Shown one piece after another: positions 9,390 to 18,046 of a DNA stretch of 64,000 nt. The position numbers and the translations under genes were made by a program. Location: positions 62,001-126,000 of the forward strand of contig NZ_JBGRUO010000002.1 of the NCBI RefSeq assembly GCF_041537905.1, read 5' to 3'. The stretch is from Ruegeria_C sp041537905. GTDB lineage: Bacteria > Pseudomonadota > Alphaproteobacteria > Rhodobacterales > Rhodobacteraceae. The first letter of the stretch is position 1; the number at the start of each line of letters is the position of its first letter. Under the pieces are notes generated by a model. The model worked only from the letters and a program-made list of their open reading frames with translations, made no database searches and had not been told where the DNA came from.

Positions 9390-10247
9390 TCAACTGCCCT
9401 GACCCCAGCCATGTGACCGGTCATAGCCATTGGATTCTGGTGGGGACCATGCCTCCAGCACGCCTTCGGCAGGCGCATAGACCTCGACCAATAGCGGGTG
9501 GCAAGCGGCGACGTCGGAGGAATGTTCGGACGAGCAATCGCCGCCCGGGCACGCGCTGAGTCCGCCCAGCAAATCAAACTCGGCGAAGAATTCCAGATAG
9601 TCCCCCGGTCGCACCGGCGAGGCTTTCATGAAATACTGCCCTGTGTCGCGGGTGAACCCGGTGCACATGAAGACGTTCAACACATCATGCACATACGGCT
9701 CGGCCTTTTCGGGCGAGACACCCAGGTGATCTGCAAGGGCGCGAGTCAGGTTGGAATGGCAACAATGATGGTACCGCGTGCCCGCCAGCAGGTTGCCGGT
9801 ATAGGGATCACAGCGCGTGCCGATCACATCATGCACCGACCCGCCAAAGCTGTCGATGCCATACCAGCCCAGCGTATCTGACACGATCGTGGCCATGGGC
9901 CGGAGATAGGGAAAACTGCTCCACATACGCTCGCCCGTGGTCAGATGCGTGCCATGCAGCGCGCGGGTCTTGCCGGAGTAGAAACACTCGGACAGCTCTG
10001 ACGCGTTCCACAGGTTCAAGTCACCTACCTGGGGCCCCTCGACGCTGGTAATGCGAAAGAAATGACCCGCCGGCACCTCGAAGCAGCGCGCATCGCGTGG
10101 CGGAACCAGCGTTTCACCGATTCTCCGCGCGCCTTGCCGGGCTTGCGCATAGAGCGCCAGATCCGGCGCTGGCAATGTGTCATTCGGATAGCAGATCACC
10201 GGCGCTACGGCGCGTCGTGCCTCGGCATCTTCTGGTGTTTTGGTCAT
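9390..10247 (-). CDS. DUF1989 / urea carboxylase-associated family protein
   Basis: The 285-residue cytoplasmic protein has features of the DUF1989 family, including FRITSVEGPQVGDLNLWN, the histidine- and cysteine-rich GTRYHHCCHSNL and the C-terminal ECSSEHSSD-like CPGGDCSSEHSSDV. The clustered Cys/His residues suggest a metal site, an inference. Family members are often near urea carboxylase or aminomethyl-transfer genes, but none is here. It converges on deoD with a 20-bp gap. The biochemical role is unknown. Confidence 0.8.
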   Translation of the reverse strand: MTKTPEDAEARRAVAPVICYPNDTLPAPDLALYAQARQGARRIGETLVPPRDARCFEVPAGHFFRITSVEGPQVGDLNLWNASELSECFYSGKTRALHGTHLTTGERMWSSFPYLRPMATIVSDTLGWYGIDSFGGSVHDVIGTRCDPYTGNLLAGTRYHHCCHSNLTRALADHLGVSPEKAEPYVHDVLNVFMCTGFTRDTGQYFMKASPVRPGDYLEFFAEFDLLGGLSACPGGDCSSEHSSDVAACHPLLVEVYAPAEGVLEAWSPPESNGYDRSHGWGQGS

Positions 10248-10300
10248 TTTGAGCCCTCTCCCATCGGGAAAGGGCCAGAGTGCGCCGCAAGATGCAAGTC

Positions 10301-10486
10301 TTATTGCCTGAGGCAGGCTTTCGGTTCGTCCAACCCTTTCTGCTCAGCACCACAGGCGCTGCACCGCCACAGGCCCTCGCTGCGATGCTCGCGCCAGCGG
10401 CAGTCGCGGGTCAGGCTGGTCGTTCTGGACCTCCAGAAGAAATAGGCAAAGACCGCAAGGCCGAGCAATAACAAGAGAACGGGCAT
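10301..10486 (-). CDS. Small membrane protein with a zinc-ribbon-like CxxC
   Basis: The 61-residue product has one N-terminal membrane helix (about 3-18), a basic stretch, then WRCSACGAEQKG and a further Cys near the C-terminus. With C31 it has a possible metal-binding quartet. It resembles short Rhodobacterales hypothetical proteins, but the function is unknown. The ORF is intact and uses the local codon bias. Confidence 0.55.
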   Translation of the reverse strand: MPVLLLLLGLAVFAYFFWRSRTTSLTRDCRWREHRSEGLWRCSACGAEQKGLDEPKACLRQ

Positions 10487-10547
10487 TCCCGATCTCTACT
10501 CTTTTGCGGTTTGTAAGGCAAACCTGTGCGCTGACAGGAGGCGAAGA

Positions 10548-10694
10548 TCAGGCGGCGTTTGCGTATTCGAACAACTCCGGTTCACGCTTGTCCAGGTCTG
10601 GCACGACCGGCACAGGGCAGTAATAGGCCCAGGCCTCTTCCATATAGTCCAGCGCCTCTTGCGCCGTTGTTGCGGGGGTTTCGGAGAGTTTCAT
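10548..10694 (-). CDS. Small conserved protein (48 residues)
   Basis: The ATG at 10694 is chosen because AAAGGA lies 7 bp upstream. The frame stays open further upstream to 10853 but without a matching site. The product, starting MKLSETPATTAQEALDYMEE, is acidic and soluble, with an aromatic patch AWAYY. No domain is recognised. It is a stand-alone gene downstream of the sdh terminator. Confidence 0.55.
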   Translation of the reverse strand: MKLSETPATTAQEALDYMEEAWAYYCPVPVVPDLDKREPELFEYANAA

Positions 10695-10820
10695 GATCCG
10701 ATCCTTTGGTTTCATGCCCTCCCCGCGAACAGGATAAAACGACGGATCGAGGATTTCACCCCACCTCTTTGCAATCTCGACATGCGTCCTTTGCATCCGT
10801 GACGCAGCGCCGCATTCAAC

Positions 10821-10850
10821 CAAAAACCCCCGGCACGGAGGCCAGGGGTT
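10821..10850 (-). terminator. Rho-independent terminator of the sdh operon
   Basis: On the minus strand a 10-bp stem (10841-10850 with 10825-10834, one G-U pair) and 6-nt loop run into a T-rich tail, 24 bp beyond the sdhB stop. Confidence 0.8.
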
Positions 10851-10873
10851 CAAAGAGGTTCAGGTTCTATCGG

Positions 10874-11653
10874 TCAGACCGTGCGTTCAACCATCATCTT
10901 TTTGATCTCGGCAATCGCCTTGGCCGGGTTCAGACCTTTGGGGCAGGTTTTTGCGCAGTTCATGATAGTGTGACAGCGATAGAGCTTGAAGGGGTCTTCC
11001 AACTCGTCCAGCCGCTCGCCAGTGGCTTCATCCCGGCTGTCGATAATCCAGCGATAGGCATGCAGCAGTGCTGCGGGGCCGAGATAGCGGTCACCATTCC
11101 ACCAGTAAGACGGGCAGGAGGTCGAGCATGAAGCACACATTACACATTCATAAAGACCGTCCAGCTTCTTGCGGTCCTCAATCGATTGCTTCCACTCTTT
11201 CGCCGGGCGGTTGGTCTTGGTTTCCAGCCACGGCATGATCGAGGCGTGCTGGGCATAGAAATGGGTCAGGTCCGGGATCAGGTCCTTGACCACCGGCATA
11301 TGCGGCAGTGGGTAGATCTTCACATCGCCCTTGATCTCGTCCATGCCATAGATACAGGCCAGCGTGTTGATGCCGTCGATATTCATCGCGCAGGACCCGC
11401 AGATGCCCTCGCGGCAGGACCGGCGGAAGGTCAGCGTCGGGTCGATCTCATTCTTGATCTTGATGAGCGCGTCCAGAACCATCGGGCCGCATTCATCCAT
11501 ATTCAGGAAATAGGTATCAACACTTGGGTTTTTCCCGTCATCCGGGTTCCAGCGATAGATCTGAAACTTGCGCACATTGGTCGCGCCTTCGGGCTTGGGC
11601 CAGGTTTTGCCCGTTGTGATGCGGCTGTTCTTGGGGAGGGTCAGTTGTACCAT
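10874..11653 (-). CDS. sdhB: Succinate dehydrogenase iron-sulfur subunit
   Basis: The 259-residue subunit carries electrons from SdhA flavin to the membrane quinone site. It has the 2Fe-2S cysteines in CREGICGSC with a later Cys in NTLAC, the 4Fe-4S motif CVMCASCSTSCP and the 3Fe-4S motif CHTIMNCAKTCPKG. Length fits alphaproteobacterial SdhB. It is last in the sdhCDAB operon, 12 bp after sdhA, and is followed by a terminator. Confidence 0.97.
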   Translation of the reverse strand: MVQLTLPKNSRITTGKTWPKPEGATNVRKFQIYRWNPDDGKNPSVDTYFLNMDECGPMVLDALIKIKNEIDPTLTFRRSCREGICGSCAMNIDGINTLACIYGMDEIKGDVKIYPLPHMPVVKDLIPDLTHFYAQHASIMPWLETKTNRPAKEWKQSIEDRKKLDGLYECVMCASCSTSCPSYWWNGDRYLGPAALLHAYRWIIDSRDEATGERLDELEDPFKLYRCHTIMNCAKTCPKGLNPAKAIAEIKKMMVERTV

Positions 11654-11665
11654 GTCATCCTCTCC

Positions 11666-13471
11666 TTAGAAGGTCCGCGCCTTGGGCGCGATTTTTTCAA
11701 GATTGATGCCGCCTTCGGCTTCGGTGCTGAGCGGGTCGACGATCACTGGACGATAACTGAGGTCAACCTTGTTGCCATCAATCCGAGAGACCGTGTGGAC
11801 CCGCCATTTCTCATCATCGCGCGTGGTGAAGTCCTCATGCGCATGGGCGCCGCGTGATTCCTTGCGCGCCTCGGCGCCAATGATCGTGGCCAGCGCGTTG
11901 GGCATCAGGTTGGTCAGTTCCAGGCTTTCCATAAGATCGCTGTTCCAGACCAGCGAGCGGTCGGTCACATGCAGGTCATCCATCTTGGCTGCAATCGCGG
12001 TCATCTTCTCGACCCCTTCGGCCATCGTCTTGGAGGTCCGGAACACCGCCGCGTCCGCCTGCATGGTGCGCTGCATCTCAAGGCGCAAGTCAGCGGTCGG
12101 CACCGCGCCAGACGCGTTGCGGACGCTGTCGAAGCGGTCAAATGCCTTGTCGACAGAGGCTTGGTTCAACACCGGGTTCGGCGCTTCGGGGTCGACCACC
12201 TTGCCGGCGCGGATCGCAGCAGCGCGGCCAAAGACCACCAGGTCGATCAGCGAGTTCGAGCCAAGCCGGTTCGCCCCGTGAACCGAGGCACACCCGGCCT
12301 CACCCACAGCCATCAGACCCGGCACAAGCGCGGTCGGGTCTTTCTTGGTGGGGTTCAAAACCTCGCCCCAATAATTGGTCGGGATACCGCCCATATTATA
12401 ATGCACAGTCGGCAGAACCGGGATCGGTTCCTTGGTGACATCAACACCGGCAAAGATCTTGGCGCTCTCTGAAATCCCCGGCAAACGCTCATGCAGCGCC
12501 TCGGCAGGCAGGTGGCTGAGATTCAGGTGGATGTGATCGCCATCTTTGCCCACACCCCGGCCTTCGCGGATTTCCATGGTCATCGAGCGCGAAACATAGT
12601 CACGCGGCGCGAGGTCCTTGTAGTGGGGCGCGTAGCGCTCCATGAACCGTTCGCCCTCGGAATTGGTGAGGTAGCCGCCCTCACCCCGCGCGCCTTCGGT
12701 GATCAGGCAGCCCGAGCCGTAGATGCCGGTCGGGTGGAACTGCACGAATTCCATGTCCTGCATGGCCAGACCGGCGCGCGCCACCATACCGCCACCATCG
12801 CCGGTGCAGGTATGGGCCGATGTCGCGCTGAAATAGGCGCGGCCGTAACCGCCCGTGGCCAGCACCACCATCTTGGCGTTAAACACATGCATCGTACCAT
12901 CGTCCAGCTTCCAGCAAACGACCCCCTGACACTGCCCGTCCTCGGACATGATCAGGTCGATGGCAAAATATTCGATATAGAATTCAGCGTTGTTCTTGAG
13001 GCTCTGACCATAAAGCGTGTGCAGAATCGCGTGGCCGGTCCGGTCGGCGGCGGCACAGGTGCGCTGCACCGGAGGGCCCTCGCCAAATTCTGTCGTGTGA
13101 CCACCAAAGGGACGCTGATAGATCTTGCCCTCTTCGGTGCGGGAGAACGGAACGCCGTAATGTTCCAGCTCATAAACCGCCTTGGGCGCCTCGCGCGCGA
13201 GGTATTCCATCGCGTCGGTATCGCCCAGCCAGTCAGAGCCCTTGACGGTGTCATACATATGCCACTGCCAGTGGTCGGGGCCCATGTTGGACAGCGACGC
13301 CGCAATCCCGCCCTGTGCGGCAACGGTATGCGACCGGGTCGGGAACACCTTGGTCACGCAGGCGGTGCGCAGCCCCTGCTCGGCCATGCCCAGCGTGGCG
13401 CGCAGGCCTGCGCCACCGGCACCAACCACAACGACGTCATATTCATGCGTCTCGTATTCATAAGCAGCCAT
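11666..13471 (-). CDS. sdhA: Succinate dehydrogenase flavoprotein subunit
   Basis: The 601-residue catalytic subunit oxidises succinate to fumarate. It shows the FAD-binding VVVGAGGAGLRATL at about 14-27, the covalent-flavin His in RSHTVAAQGG, the active-site stretch HPTGIYGSGCLITEGARGEGG, and VHGANRLGSNSL for adenine binding. The complex sits on the cytoplasmic face of the inner membrane with SdhB and the SdhCD anchor. Gaps to sdhD and sdhB are 21 and 12 bp, so it is co-transcribed. Confidence 0.98.
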   Translation of the reverse strand: MAAYEYETHEYDVVVVGAGGAGLRATLGMAEQGLRTACVTKVFPTRSHTVAAQGGIAASLSNMGPDHWQWHMYDTVKGSDWLGDTDAMEYLAREAPKAVYELEHYGVPFSRTEEGKIYQRPFGGHTTEFGEGPPVQRTCAAADRTGHAILHTLYGQSLKNNAEFYIEYFAIDLIMSEDGQCQGVVCWKLDDGTMHVFNAKMVVLATGGYGRAYFSATSAHTCTGDGGGMVARAGLAMQDMEFVQFHPTGIYGSGCLITEGARGEGGYLTNSEGERFMERYAPHYKDLAPRDYVSRSMTMEIREGRGVGKDGDHIHLNLSHLPAEALHERLPGISESAKIFAGVDVTKEPIPVLPTVHYNMGGIPTNYWGEVLNPTKKDPTALVPGLMAVGEAGCASVHGANRLGSNSLIDLVVFGRAAAIRAGKVVDPEAPNPVLNQASVDKAFDRFDSVRNASGAVPTADLRLEMQRTMQADAAVFRTSKTMAEGVEKMTAIAAKMDDLHVTDRSLVWNSDLMESLELTNLMPNALATIIGAEARKESRGAHAHEDFTTRDDEKWRVHTVSRIDGNKVDLSYRPVIVDPLSTEAEGGINLEKIAPKARTF

Positions 13472-13492
13472 GTGTCAGAACTCCCAGGCGCG

Positions 13493-13864
13493 TCAAAGAG
13501 CAATGCGCGCGATGGCGAAAACGCCCGCCGCGGCTGCTGCATAAGAAAGGCAAATCACCAGAATGATGAGAATCTTCTGGGCCAGCCCGTGAACATAATC
13601 CTCGATCAGAACCTGCGCGCCTTCGGCAAAATGCTTGAAGCCCACGATCAGGGTCAGCACGGCAACGATGGCAGGGAACGGTTTGCTGTAATAGGCGATC
13701 ACCGCGTCATGCGGCTGCCCCAGCATCGGACCGAAGGTGAAGATGAAAAGCGGCACCAGAAACAGCAGCGCAACCGCGCTGACTTTCATCGACCAGAAAT
13801 GTGCGGTGCCGGTTTTGGCGGAACCAAGACCATCAGCCCGCTTGCGATCGGTAAGATAACGCAT
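13493..13864 (-). CDS. sdhD: Succinate dehydrogenase hydrophobic anchor subunit
   Basis: The 123-residue protein has three predicted membrane helices (about 25-45, 63-78, 95-118) and the conserved HFAEGAQVLIEDYVH segment near residue 78, which contributes to heme and quinone binding in this family. It lies between sdhC and sdhA with gaps of 12 and 21 bp. Length is typical of alphaproteobacterial SdhD. Confidence 0.93.
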   Translation of the reverse strand: MRYLTDRKRADGLGSAKTGTAHFWSMKVSAVALLFLVPLFIFTFGPMLGQPHDAVIAYYSKPFPAIVAVLTLIVGFKHFAEGAQVLIEDYVHGLAQKILIILVICLSYAAAAAGVFAIARIAL

Positions 13865-13876
13865 GACAGTGTCTCC

Positions 13877-14263
13877 TTACGCGACGATGATGAGGGTGAT
13901 GACGGTCAGGACAAAAGACCCGATCACAACGGCCCAGCCCAGCTTTTCGGCGACCGGCAGGTCCAAGCCCAGCGCATTGTCCCAGATCAGGTGCCGGATA
14001 CCGGCCAGCGTGTGATACCAGATCGCCCAGACAGACAGCGCCATAACCACATCGCCCAGCAGCGAGGTCACCCACCAATCCGCGCGGGCAAACGCTTCGG
14101 GAGAGGTCGAGGCGGCCAGAAACCACCAGACAATCAGCAGCGCCGCAACGATCAGCGCATTGCCGGTGATCCTCGTCAGGATCGAGGTCACGGAGGTCAG
14201 CTGCGGACGATAGATCGTCAGATGTGGCGAAAGAGGGCGATTGCCCCTGTTGACATCTGCCAT
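13877..14263 (-). CDS. sdhC: Succinate dehydrogenase cytochrome b556 subunit
   Basis: The 128-residue membrane anchor contains the family motifs RPLSPHLTIYR near residue 9 and SILTRITG, and the heme-ligand helix HTLAGIRHLIWD near 84. Three membrane helices are visible. It is the first gene of sdhCDAB. An AAAGGAG site precedes the ATG at 14263. The upstream region holds a pair of GTGATCAC palindromes (14377-14405). Confidence 0.95.
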   Translation of the reverse strand: MADVNRGNRPLSPHLTIYRPQLTSVTSILTRITGNALIVAALLIVWWFLAASTSPEAFARADWWVTSLLGDVVMALSVWAIWYHTLAGIRHLIWDNALGLDLPVAEKLGWAVVIGSFVLTVITLIIVA

Positions 14264-14376
14264 GGTGGCTCCTTTCCGTTAGCTGCAACGGTTTTAGCGG
14301 ATTTTTCCGGCCTGTCACCCGCTGCGAGCGCAAACCGCCTGTGTTTTTTGTCACATACGCAGCGTTTCTTAGATTT

Positions 14377-14405
14377 GTGATCACGCATACAATTGCTGTG
14401 ATCAC
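14377..14405. promoter_or_regulatory. Paired GTGATCAC palindromes upstream of sdhC
   Basis: Two identical 8-bp palindromes at 14377-14384 and 14398-14405 have centres 21 bp apart, about two helical turns. They lie 114-142 bp upstream of sdhC and 69 bp past the 3' end of the DUF1194 gene, which points the same way as sdhC. The same pair occurs upstream of sucC. They look like a dimeric-repressor or activator site of GntR/CRP-like symmetry, and the cognate protein is unknown. Confidence 0.6.
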
Positions 14406-14473
14406 GGAGCGTGCGCAAGATCGGCGGTATGTTCAATTCACGCAGACCGCATTGAAAGAAAACGAATCTTCAT

Positions 14474-15136
14474 TCATTGCGCTGCGGCGGTCTGTTCGGT
14501 CACTTCACGCAGCAATTTCTTTCTGATCCGTTCCGGATAGTCATCAAACCCACCGGCTGTGACCACAAATGCACCGTCCCCCATGATCACATTCTCAAAG
14601 AAATAGGCCGTCAGGTCCGGCTCGCTCTGCTCGATGGCGATGGCATTGACCGTGATGTTGCGCGCGGCAAGATCAGCGCGCAGGCTGGTGGGTTCAATCC
14701 CTTCGTTCGACATGCCATCGCCCGACAGATCGATGAGATGCCGCTTGCAGCTGGCCACCTCGTCAAACCGGTCCATAGTTGTGGCCAACGCCTCGCCAAT
14801 AGCTGTCGAAAAGTTGCGCCAGACCCGTTTATCCGCAGCCACAGCATCCGCGAACCGGTCAATTGCATCGAAACTGTCGATCGTGGTCCAGGGGATGGTG
14901 ACCTGCTGGCGCGACGAACCGGTCCATTGGATCAGCATAAGCTGCGCTTGCCCCCGCACCAGCGCCTCGGAAATGATAGGATCGCGCAGCGCATGGGCCA
15001 GCCCGTCCATCTGGATGCGGTATTCCTGAGAATCTACGGAACCGGACACATCCACCGCCAGCGCCAGGGCCAGATCACATGCCAGCGCCGGAGTTGAGAG
15101 GAATGTTGTAAGAGCGAAGGCGCGCAATCCGAACAT
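14474..15136 (-). CDS. DUF1194 von Willebrand-A-like secreted protein
   Basis: The 220-residue protein begins with a signal peptide (MFGLRAFALTTFLSTPALA, cleavage after about 19). It then has a vWA-type fold with the metal-ion-dependent adhesion motif DVSGSVDS near residue 29 and DLSGDGMSN near 137. DUF1194 proteins are periplasmic with unknown function. The MIDAS suggests divalent-metal-dependent protein binding. It starts 67 bp after the mch stop in the same direction, and may share that transcript. Confidence 0.82.
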   Translation of the reverse strand: MFGLRAFALTTFLSTPALACDLALALAVDVSGSVDSQEYRIQMDGLAHALRDPIISEALVRGQAQLMLIQWTGSSRQQVTIPWTTIDSFDAIDRFADAVAADKRVWRNFSTAIGEALATTMDRFDEVASCKRHLIDLSGDGMSNEGIEPTSLRADLAARNITVNAIAIEQSEPDLTAYFFENVIMGDGAFVVTAGGFDDYPERIRKKLLREVTEQTAAAQ

Positions 15137-15203
15137 GGTTTGAGACTAGCACGAAATCTCGCGCGTGTAGTCAAAAGGACGTCAGATTGGCGCGCCTCCG
15201 CTC

Positions 15204-16232
15204 TTAGATTGGCATCAGCGCCCAATAGTCCAGATCCAGCAGCACTTCGGGACGATAGCGGCCCTCTTCTGTCCTGAGCTGGAACGGCTCGCCACCCTTG
15301 GTGGCAACCAGGCGCAGTCGAATCGCGCCCACGCCGGGTGTGTCCGTTTCGACCTTTTCCAGCACCTCGGACCAGGCCCTGACCGTATCGCCCGCCATGC
15401 AGGGATTGGCATGCGCGCCAGCGTTCAGGCCAACAATCATCTGTGCATTTGCCAGACCGTTGAAACTGAGCGTGCGCGCCAACGAAATCACATGCCCGCC
15501 ATAGATCAATCGTCCCTCAGGCCGCACGGTCAGGTCGAAATGCACCTTGGCCGTGTTCTGCCACAGCCGCGTCGCCATCATGTGCTCGGCTTCTTCGATG
15601 GTGACGCCATCCACATGATCGATCTTTTCACCGACCGCGTAGTCGCCCCAGCGATGCGGCTCGCCCGCCAGTGCGAAATCGTAGTTCGAGAAGTCCAGCC
15701 CCTCGGGCACCACAAGCCGGTCGGCAGGAATGACCTTGCTGAGTTCCGGCAGTACGGTCTCGGGTGCGGGGACGTCCAGGTCCTTTTTGCGCACCATCAC
15801 CCAGCGGCAATATTCCAGCACAACCTCGTCATGCTGGTTCAGCCCCCGCGTGCGTACATAGACCACACCGGTCTTGCCGTTCGAATTCTGCTTTAACCCG
15901 ATCACCTCGGATTCAGAGCGCAGCGTGTCGCCCGCCCAGACCGGCTTCAGCCAGCGCCCCTCGGCATAGCCCAGATTGGCCACTGCATTCAGCGAGATAT
16001 CGGGAACCGTCTTGCCAAAGACCACATGGAAGGCCACCAGATCGTCAATCGGGCTGGCCTGCAACCCGCAGGCCTGCGCGAAGCTATCCGAGGAATAGAG
16101 CGCATGGCGCGCCGGATAAAGCGCATGATAAAGCGCGCGCTCACCACCCGACACGGTGCGCGGCACCGCATGTTTCAACGTCTGCCCGACGCTGTAATCC
16201 TCAAAGAAAAAGCCCGGATTGGTCTTGCTCAT
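15204..16232 (-). CDS. mch: Mesaconyl-CoA hydratase (beta-methylmalyl-CoA dehydratase)
   Basis: The 342-residue protein consists of two MaoC-like hotdog halves (about 5-155 and 175-330). It fits the mesaconyl-CoA hydratase of the ethylmalonyl-CoA pathway, which interconverts mesaconyl-C1-CoA and beta-methylmalyl-CoA. The N-terminal FFEDYSVGQTLKHAVPRTVSGGE and the second-half HVISLARTLSFNG are family-like. Length matches the Rhodobacter enzyme (about 343). It is the last gene of the mcl2-nnrU-DUF1737-mch group, its ATG overlapping the preceding TAA by one base. Co-occurrence with ccrA and ecm supports the call. Confidence 0.92.
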   Translation of the reverse strand: MSKTNPGFFFEDYSVGQTLKHAVPRTVSGGERALYHALYPARHALYSSDSFAQACGLQASPIDDLVAFHVVFGKTVPDISLNAVANLGYAEGRWLKPVWAGDTLRSESEVIGLKQNSNGKTGVVYVRTRGLNQHDEVVLEYCRWVMVRKKDLDVPAPETVLPELSKVIPADRLVVPEGLDFSNYDFALAGEPHRWGDYAVGEKIDHVDGVTIEEAEHMMATRLWQNTAKVHFDLTVRPEGRLIYGGHVISLARTLSFNGLANAQMIVGLNAGAHANPCMAGDTVRAWSEVLEKVETDTPGVGAIRLRLVATKGGEPFQLRTEEGRYRPEVLLDLDYWALMPI

Positions 16233-16438
16233 TATTGTTCACCTAGCTTCATGTCCGGGGTATAGGCCCCCTCGATCTGTTTTGTGACCGCCTGCGCGCA
16301 GCGCATCTTACCGCTTGCGTGGTCATAGGCGTAAGACGGATCGCCATGCAGGTCCCAGCCCTTGGCCAAAGCGGCGCTGACCTTGTGACAAAAGGCCGAG
16401 GTGTCTTCCTCGGTCAGAAGGCGATAAAGCAAAGGCAT
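16232..16438 (-). CDS. DUF1737 small protein
   Basis: The 68-residue protein starting MPLLYRLLTEEDTSAF at 16438 fits the DUF1737 family, with the typical KGWDLHGDPSYAYD segment. The open frame extends upstream to 16618 but that part overlaps nnrU, so the shorter start is used. Its TAA overlaps the mch ATG (TAATG), implying translational coupling. Function is unknown. Confidence 0.8.
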   Translation of the reverse strand: MPLLYRLLTEEDTSAFCHKVSAALAKGWDLHGDPSYAYDHASGKMRCAQAVTKQIEGAYTPDMKLGEQ

Positions 16439-16449
16439 CAGAGGTTCCT

Positions 16450-17004
16450 TCAGCCACCAAAGGGCCACGGGCCGATCCAGCCATGGATCAACCCGATAAC
16501 GACAAGCAGAACAACCGACCCTGCAAAGAACATGCCATCCTTGGCCAGCGTCCCGGCTTCGCCCGGTGCCCATTGCGGCTCGGCCCGGTTGATCACGACT
16601 TTCTCGGCCATCGACCACACCCAGAGCCCGCCAAATAGGATCATGCCCGCCAAATCACCATTCACCAGCAGATGTGCGATCGCCCAAAGGCCAAAGCCCG
16701 TCAGCATCGGGTGACGCACACCATTCAGCAGGCGACCTTTCTGGCCCGCCGGGCTCATCATCCAGATCGCAATCAGCACCAGCAGGTTGTTGACATGGAC
16801 AAGGAAGCTGGGTGGTGCCCAGACATGGATGAACGGGGTCATACGGAAGCCGATCACCATCAGGACGACTGCCAAAAGCAATCCAAGAGCGACAACGCCT
16901 TTCCCTTTGTCCCCCATCGCCTGTCGCTGCTCTGGCATCAGACGTTTGAAAAGATGAGCGCCCCACCAGAGCGCCAGACCGAGGACCAAAAGGACAAAAC
17001 CCAT
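16450..17004 (-). CDS. NnrU family membrane protein
   Basis: The 184-residue protein has five or six predicted membrane helices and the NnrU signature RHPMLTGFGLWAIAHLLVNGD near residue 97. NnrU is linked to nitric-oxide/nitrite metabolism in denitrifiers, though many relatives sit in unrelated contexts. Some are similar to membrane isomerases of the 15-cis-zeta-carotene isomerase group. Here it is embedded between mcl2 and mch, only three bases from the mcl2 stop. A denitrification role is not supported by neighbours. Confidence 0.87.
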   Translation of the reverse strand: MGFVLLVLGLALWWGAHLFKRLMPEQRQAMGDKGKGVVALGLLLAVVLMVIGFRMTPFIHVWAPPSFLVHVNNLLVLIAIWMMSPAGQKGRLLNGVRHPMLTGFGLWAIAHLLVNGDLAGMILFGGLWVWSMAEKVVINRAEPQWAPGEAGTLAKDGMFFAGSVVLLVVIGLIHGWIGPWPFGG

Positions 17005-17007
17005 ACG

Positions 17008-17868
17008 CTAGCTCTCCGCTTGCAAGACCTGAATTGCCTCGGCTTTTGCCAGAATTTCACGGGCAGTTGCAACATGCAGGTTCTCGACGATCCTGCCATC
17101 GACCACGGCAACGCCCTGCCCCTGCGCGTGAACTTCCTCAAAGGCGGCGATCTGGCGGCGGGCCAGATCGATGTCCCCTTCTGAGGGCGCAAAGGCAGTA
17201 TTTGCCACATCGACCTGCGCCGGGTGGATCAGCGTCTTGCCGTCAAATCCCATATCGCGACCCTGCTGGCATTCGGCGGCCAGCCCATCGACATCCTTGA
17301 ACGCGTTATAGACGCCGTCGATGATGATCAGCCCTTCGGCCTTGGCCGCCAACAAGCACAGGCCAAGCGAGGTCAGCAGCGGTTCCCGGTCCGGGCGGAA
17401 GTTGGTCTGCAACTCCTTGGCGAGATCATTGGTGCCCATCACGAATCCCGCCATCAGCTTATGCGCCGCGATCTGCGCGGCATTCAGCATGCCGCGGGGC
17501 GTTTCCATCATCGCCCAGATCGGGATGTCACCGGTGATCGCAGCCACCGCGTCTACATCCGCAGGCGACCCAACCTTGGGCACCAGAACAACATCGGCGC
17601 CCATCTCGCGCACCGCTTCTGCATCGGCGCGGCCCCAGGGCGTATCCAGCCCGTTGATTCGCACGATCCGGAACCGGTTGCCATAACCGCCCTGCGCCAG
17701 CGCGGATTTCAGCGTTTCGCGGGCGGCATCCTTTTCGTCGGCCGACACGGCATCCTCAAGGTCGAAGATGATGGCATCAACGGGCAGCGTTCTGGCTTTA
17801 TCAAGGGCACGCTCGCGCGATGCCGGGATGTACAGAACGGAACGATAAGGTCGCTGGCGCTGGTCCAT
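17008..17868 (-). CDS. mcl2: (3S)-malyl-CoA thioesterase / CitE-like CoA ester lyase
   Basis: The 286-residue HpcH/HpaI-CitE family protein shows FDLEDAVSADEKDAAR near 33, RINGLDTPWG, LVPKVGSP, the metal-ligand region WAMMETPRG and FVMGTNDLAKEL. In Rhodobacter, the short paralogue Mcl2 next to mch hydrolyses (3S)-malyl-CoA to malate. The longer Mcl1 (about 318) cleaves malyl-CoA and methylmalyl-CoA. Length and linkage to mch favour Mcl2, but lyase activity is not excluded. The ATG at 17868 has AGGAGAGG immediately upstream, and the frame is open to 17952 without a better start. It heads the operon to mch. Confidence 0.83.
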   Translation of the reverse strand: MDQRQRPYRSVLYIPASRERALDKARTLPVDAIIFDLEDAVSADEKDAARETLKSALAQGGYGNRFRIVRINGLDTPWGRADAEAVREMGADVVLVPKVGSPADVDAVAAITGDIPIWAMMETPRGMLNAAQIAAHKLMAGFVMGTNDLAKELQTNFRPDREPLLTSLGLCLLAAKAEGLIIIDGVYNAFKDVDGLAAECQQGRDMGFDGKTLIHPAQVDVANTAFAPSEGDIDLARRQIAAFEEVHAQGQGVAVVDGRIVENLHVATAREILAKAEAIQVLQAES

Positions 17869-17902
17869 GAGCCTCTCCTGAGCAATATTGTTGCGCGGAG
17901 AG

Positions 17903-17940
17903 GTGCATTTTTTGCCGGAAACTTCAAGTGCATTTTCGCC
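17903..17940. repeat. Direct repeats upstream of mcl2
   Basis: GTGCATTTTTTGCC (17903-17916) and GTGCATTTTCGCC (17928-17940) are near-identical direct repeats 25 bp apart, 35-72 bp upstream of the mcl2 start. They may be regulator half-sites, but this is only a visual match. Confidence 0.35.
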
Positions 17941-18046
17941 GCAGCGCAGCAAGCCCCCGTTGCATCCGCCCGAAACGTGACGTTAACCCGGCATCAGGGC
18001 CTGTCGCGCAGCCTGTTCTCATCCATTCAGAACAGTGAGGTCCCCA

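Noticed and set aside
12491..14380. 629-residue plus-strand open frame opposite sdhA, sdhD and sdhC
   Set aside because: It is antisense to well-identified sdh genes, has low-complexity composition and no domain, a usual shadow in high-GC DNA.
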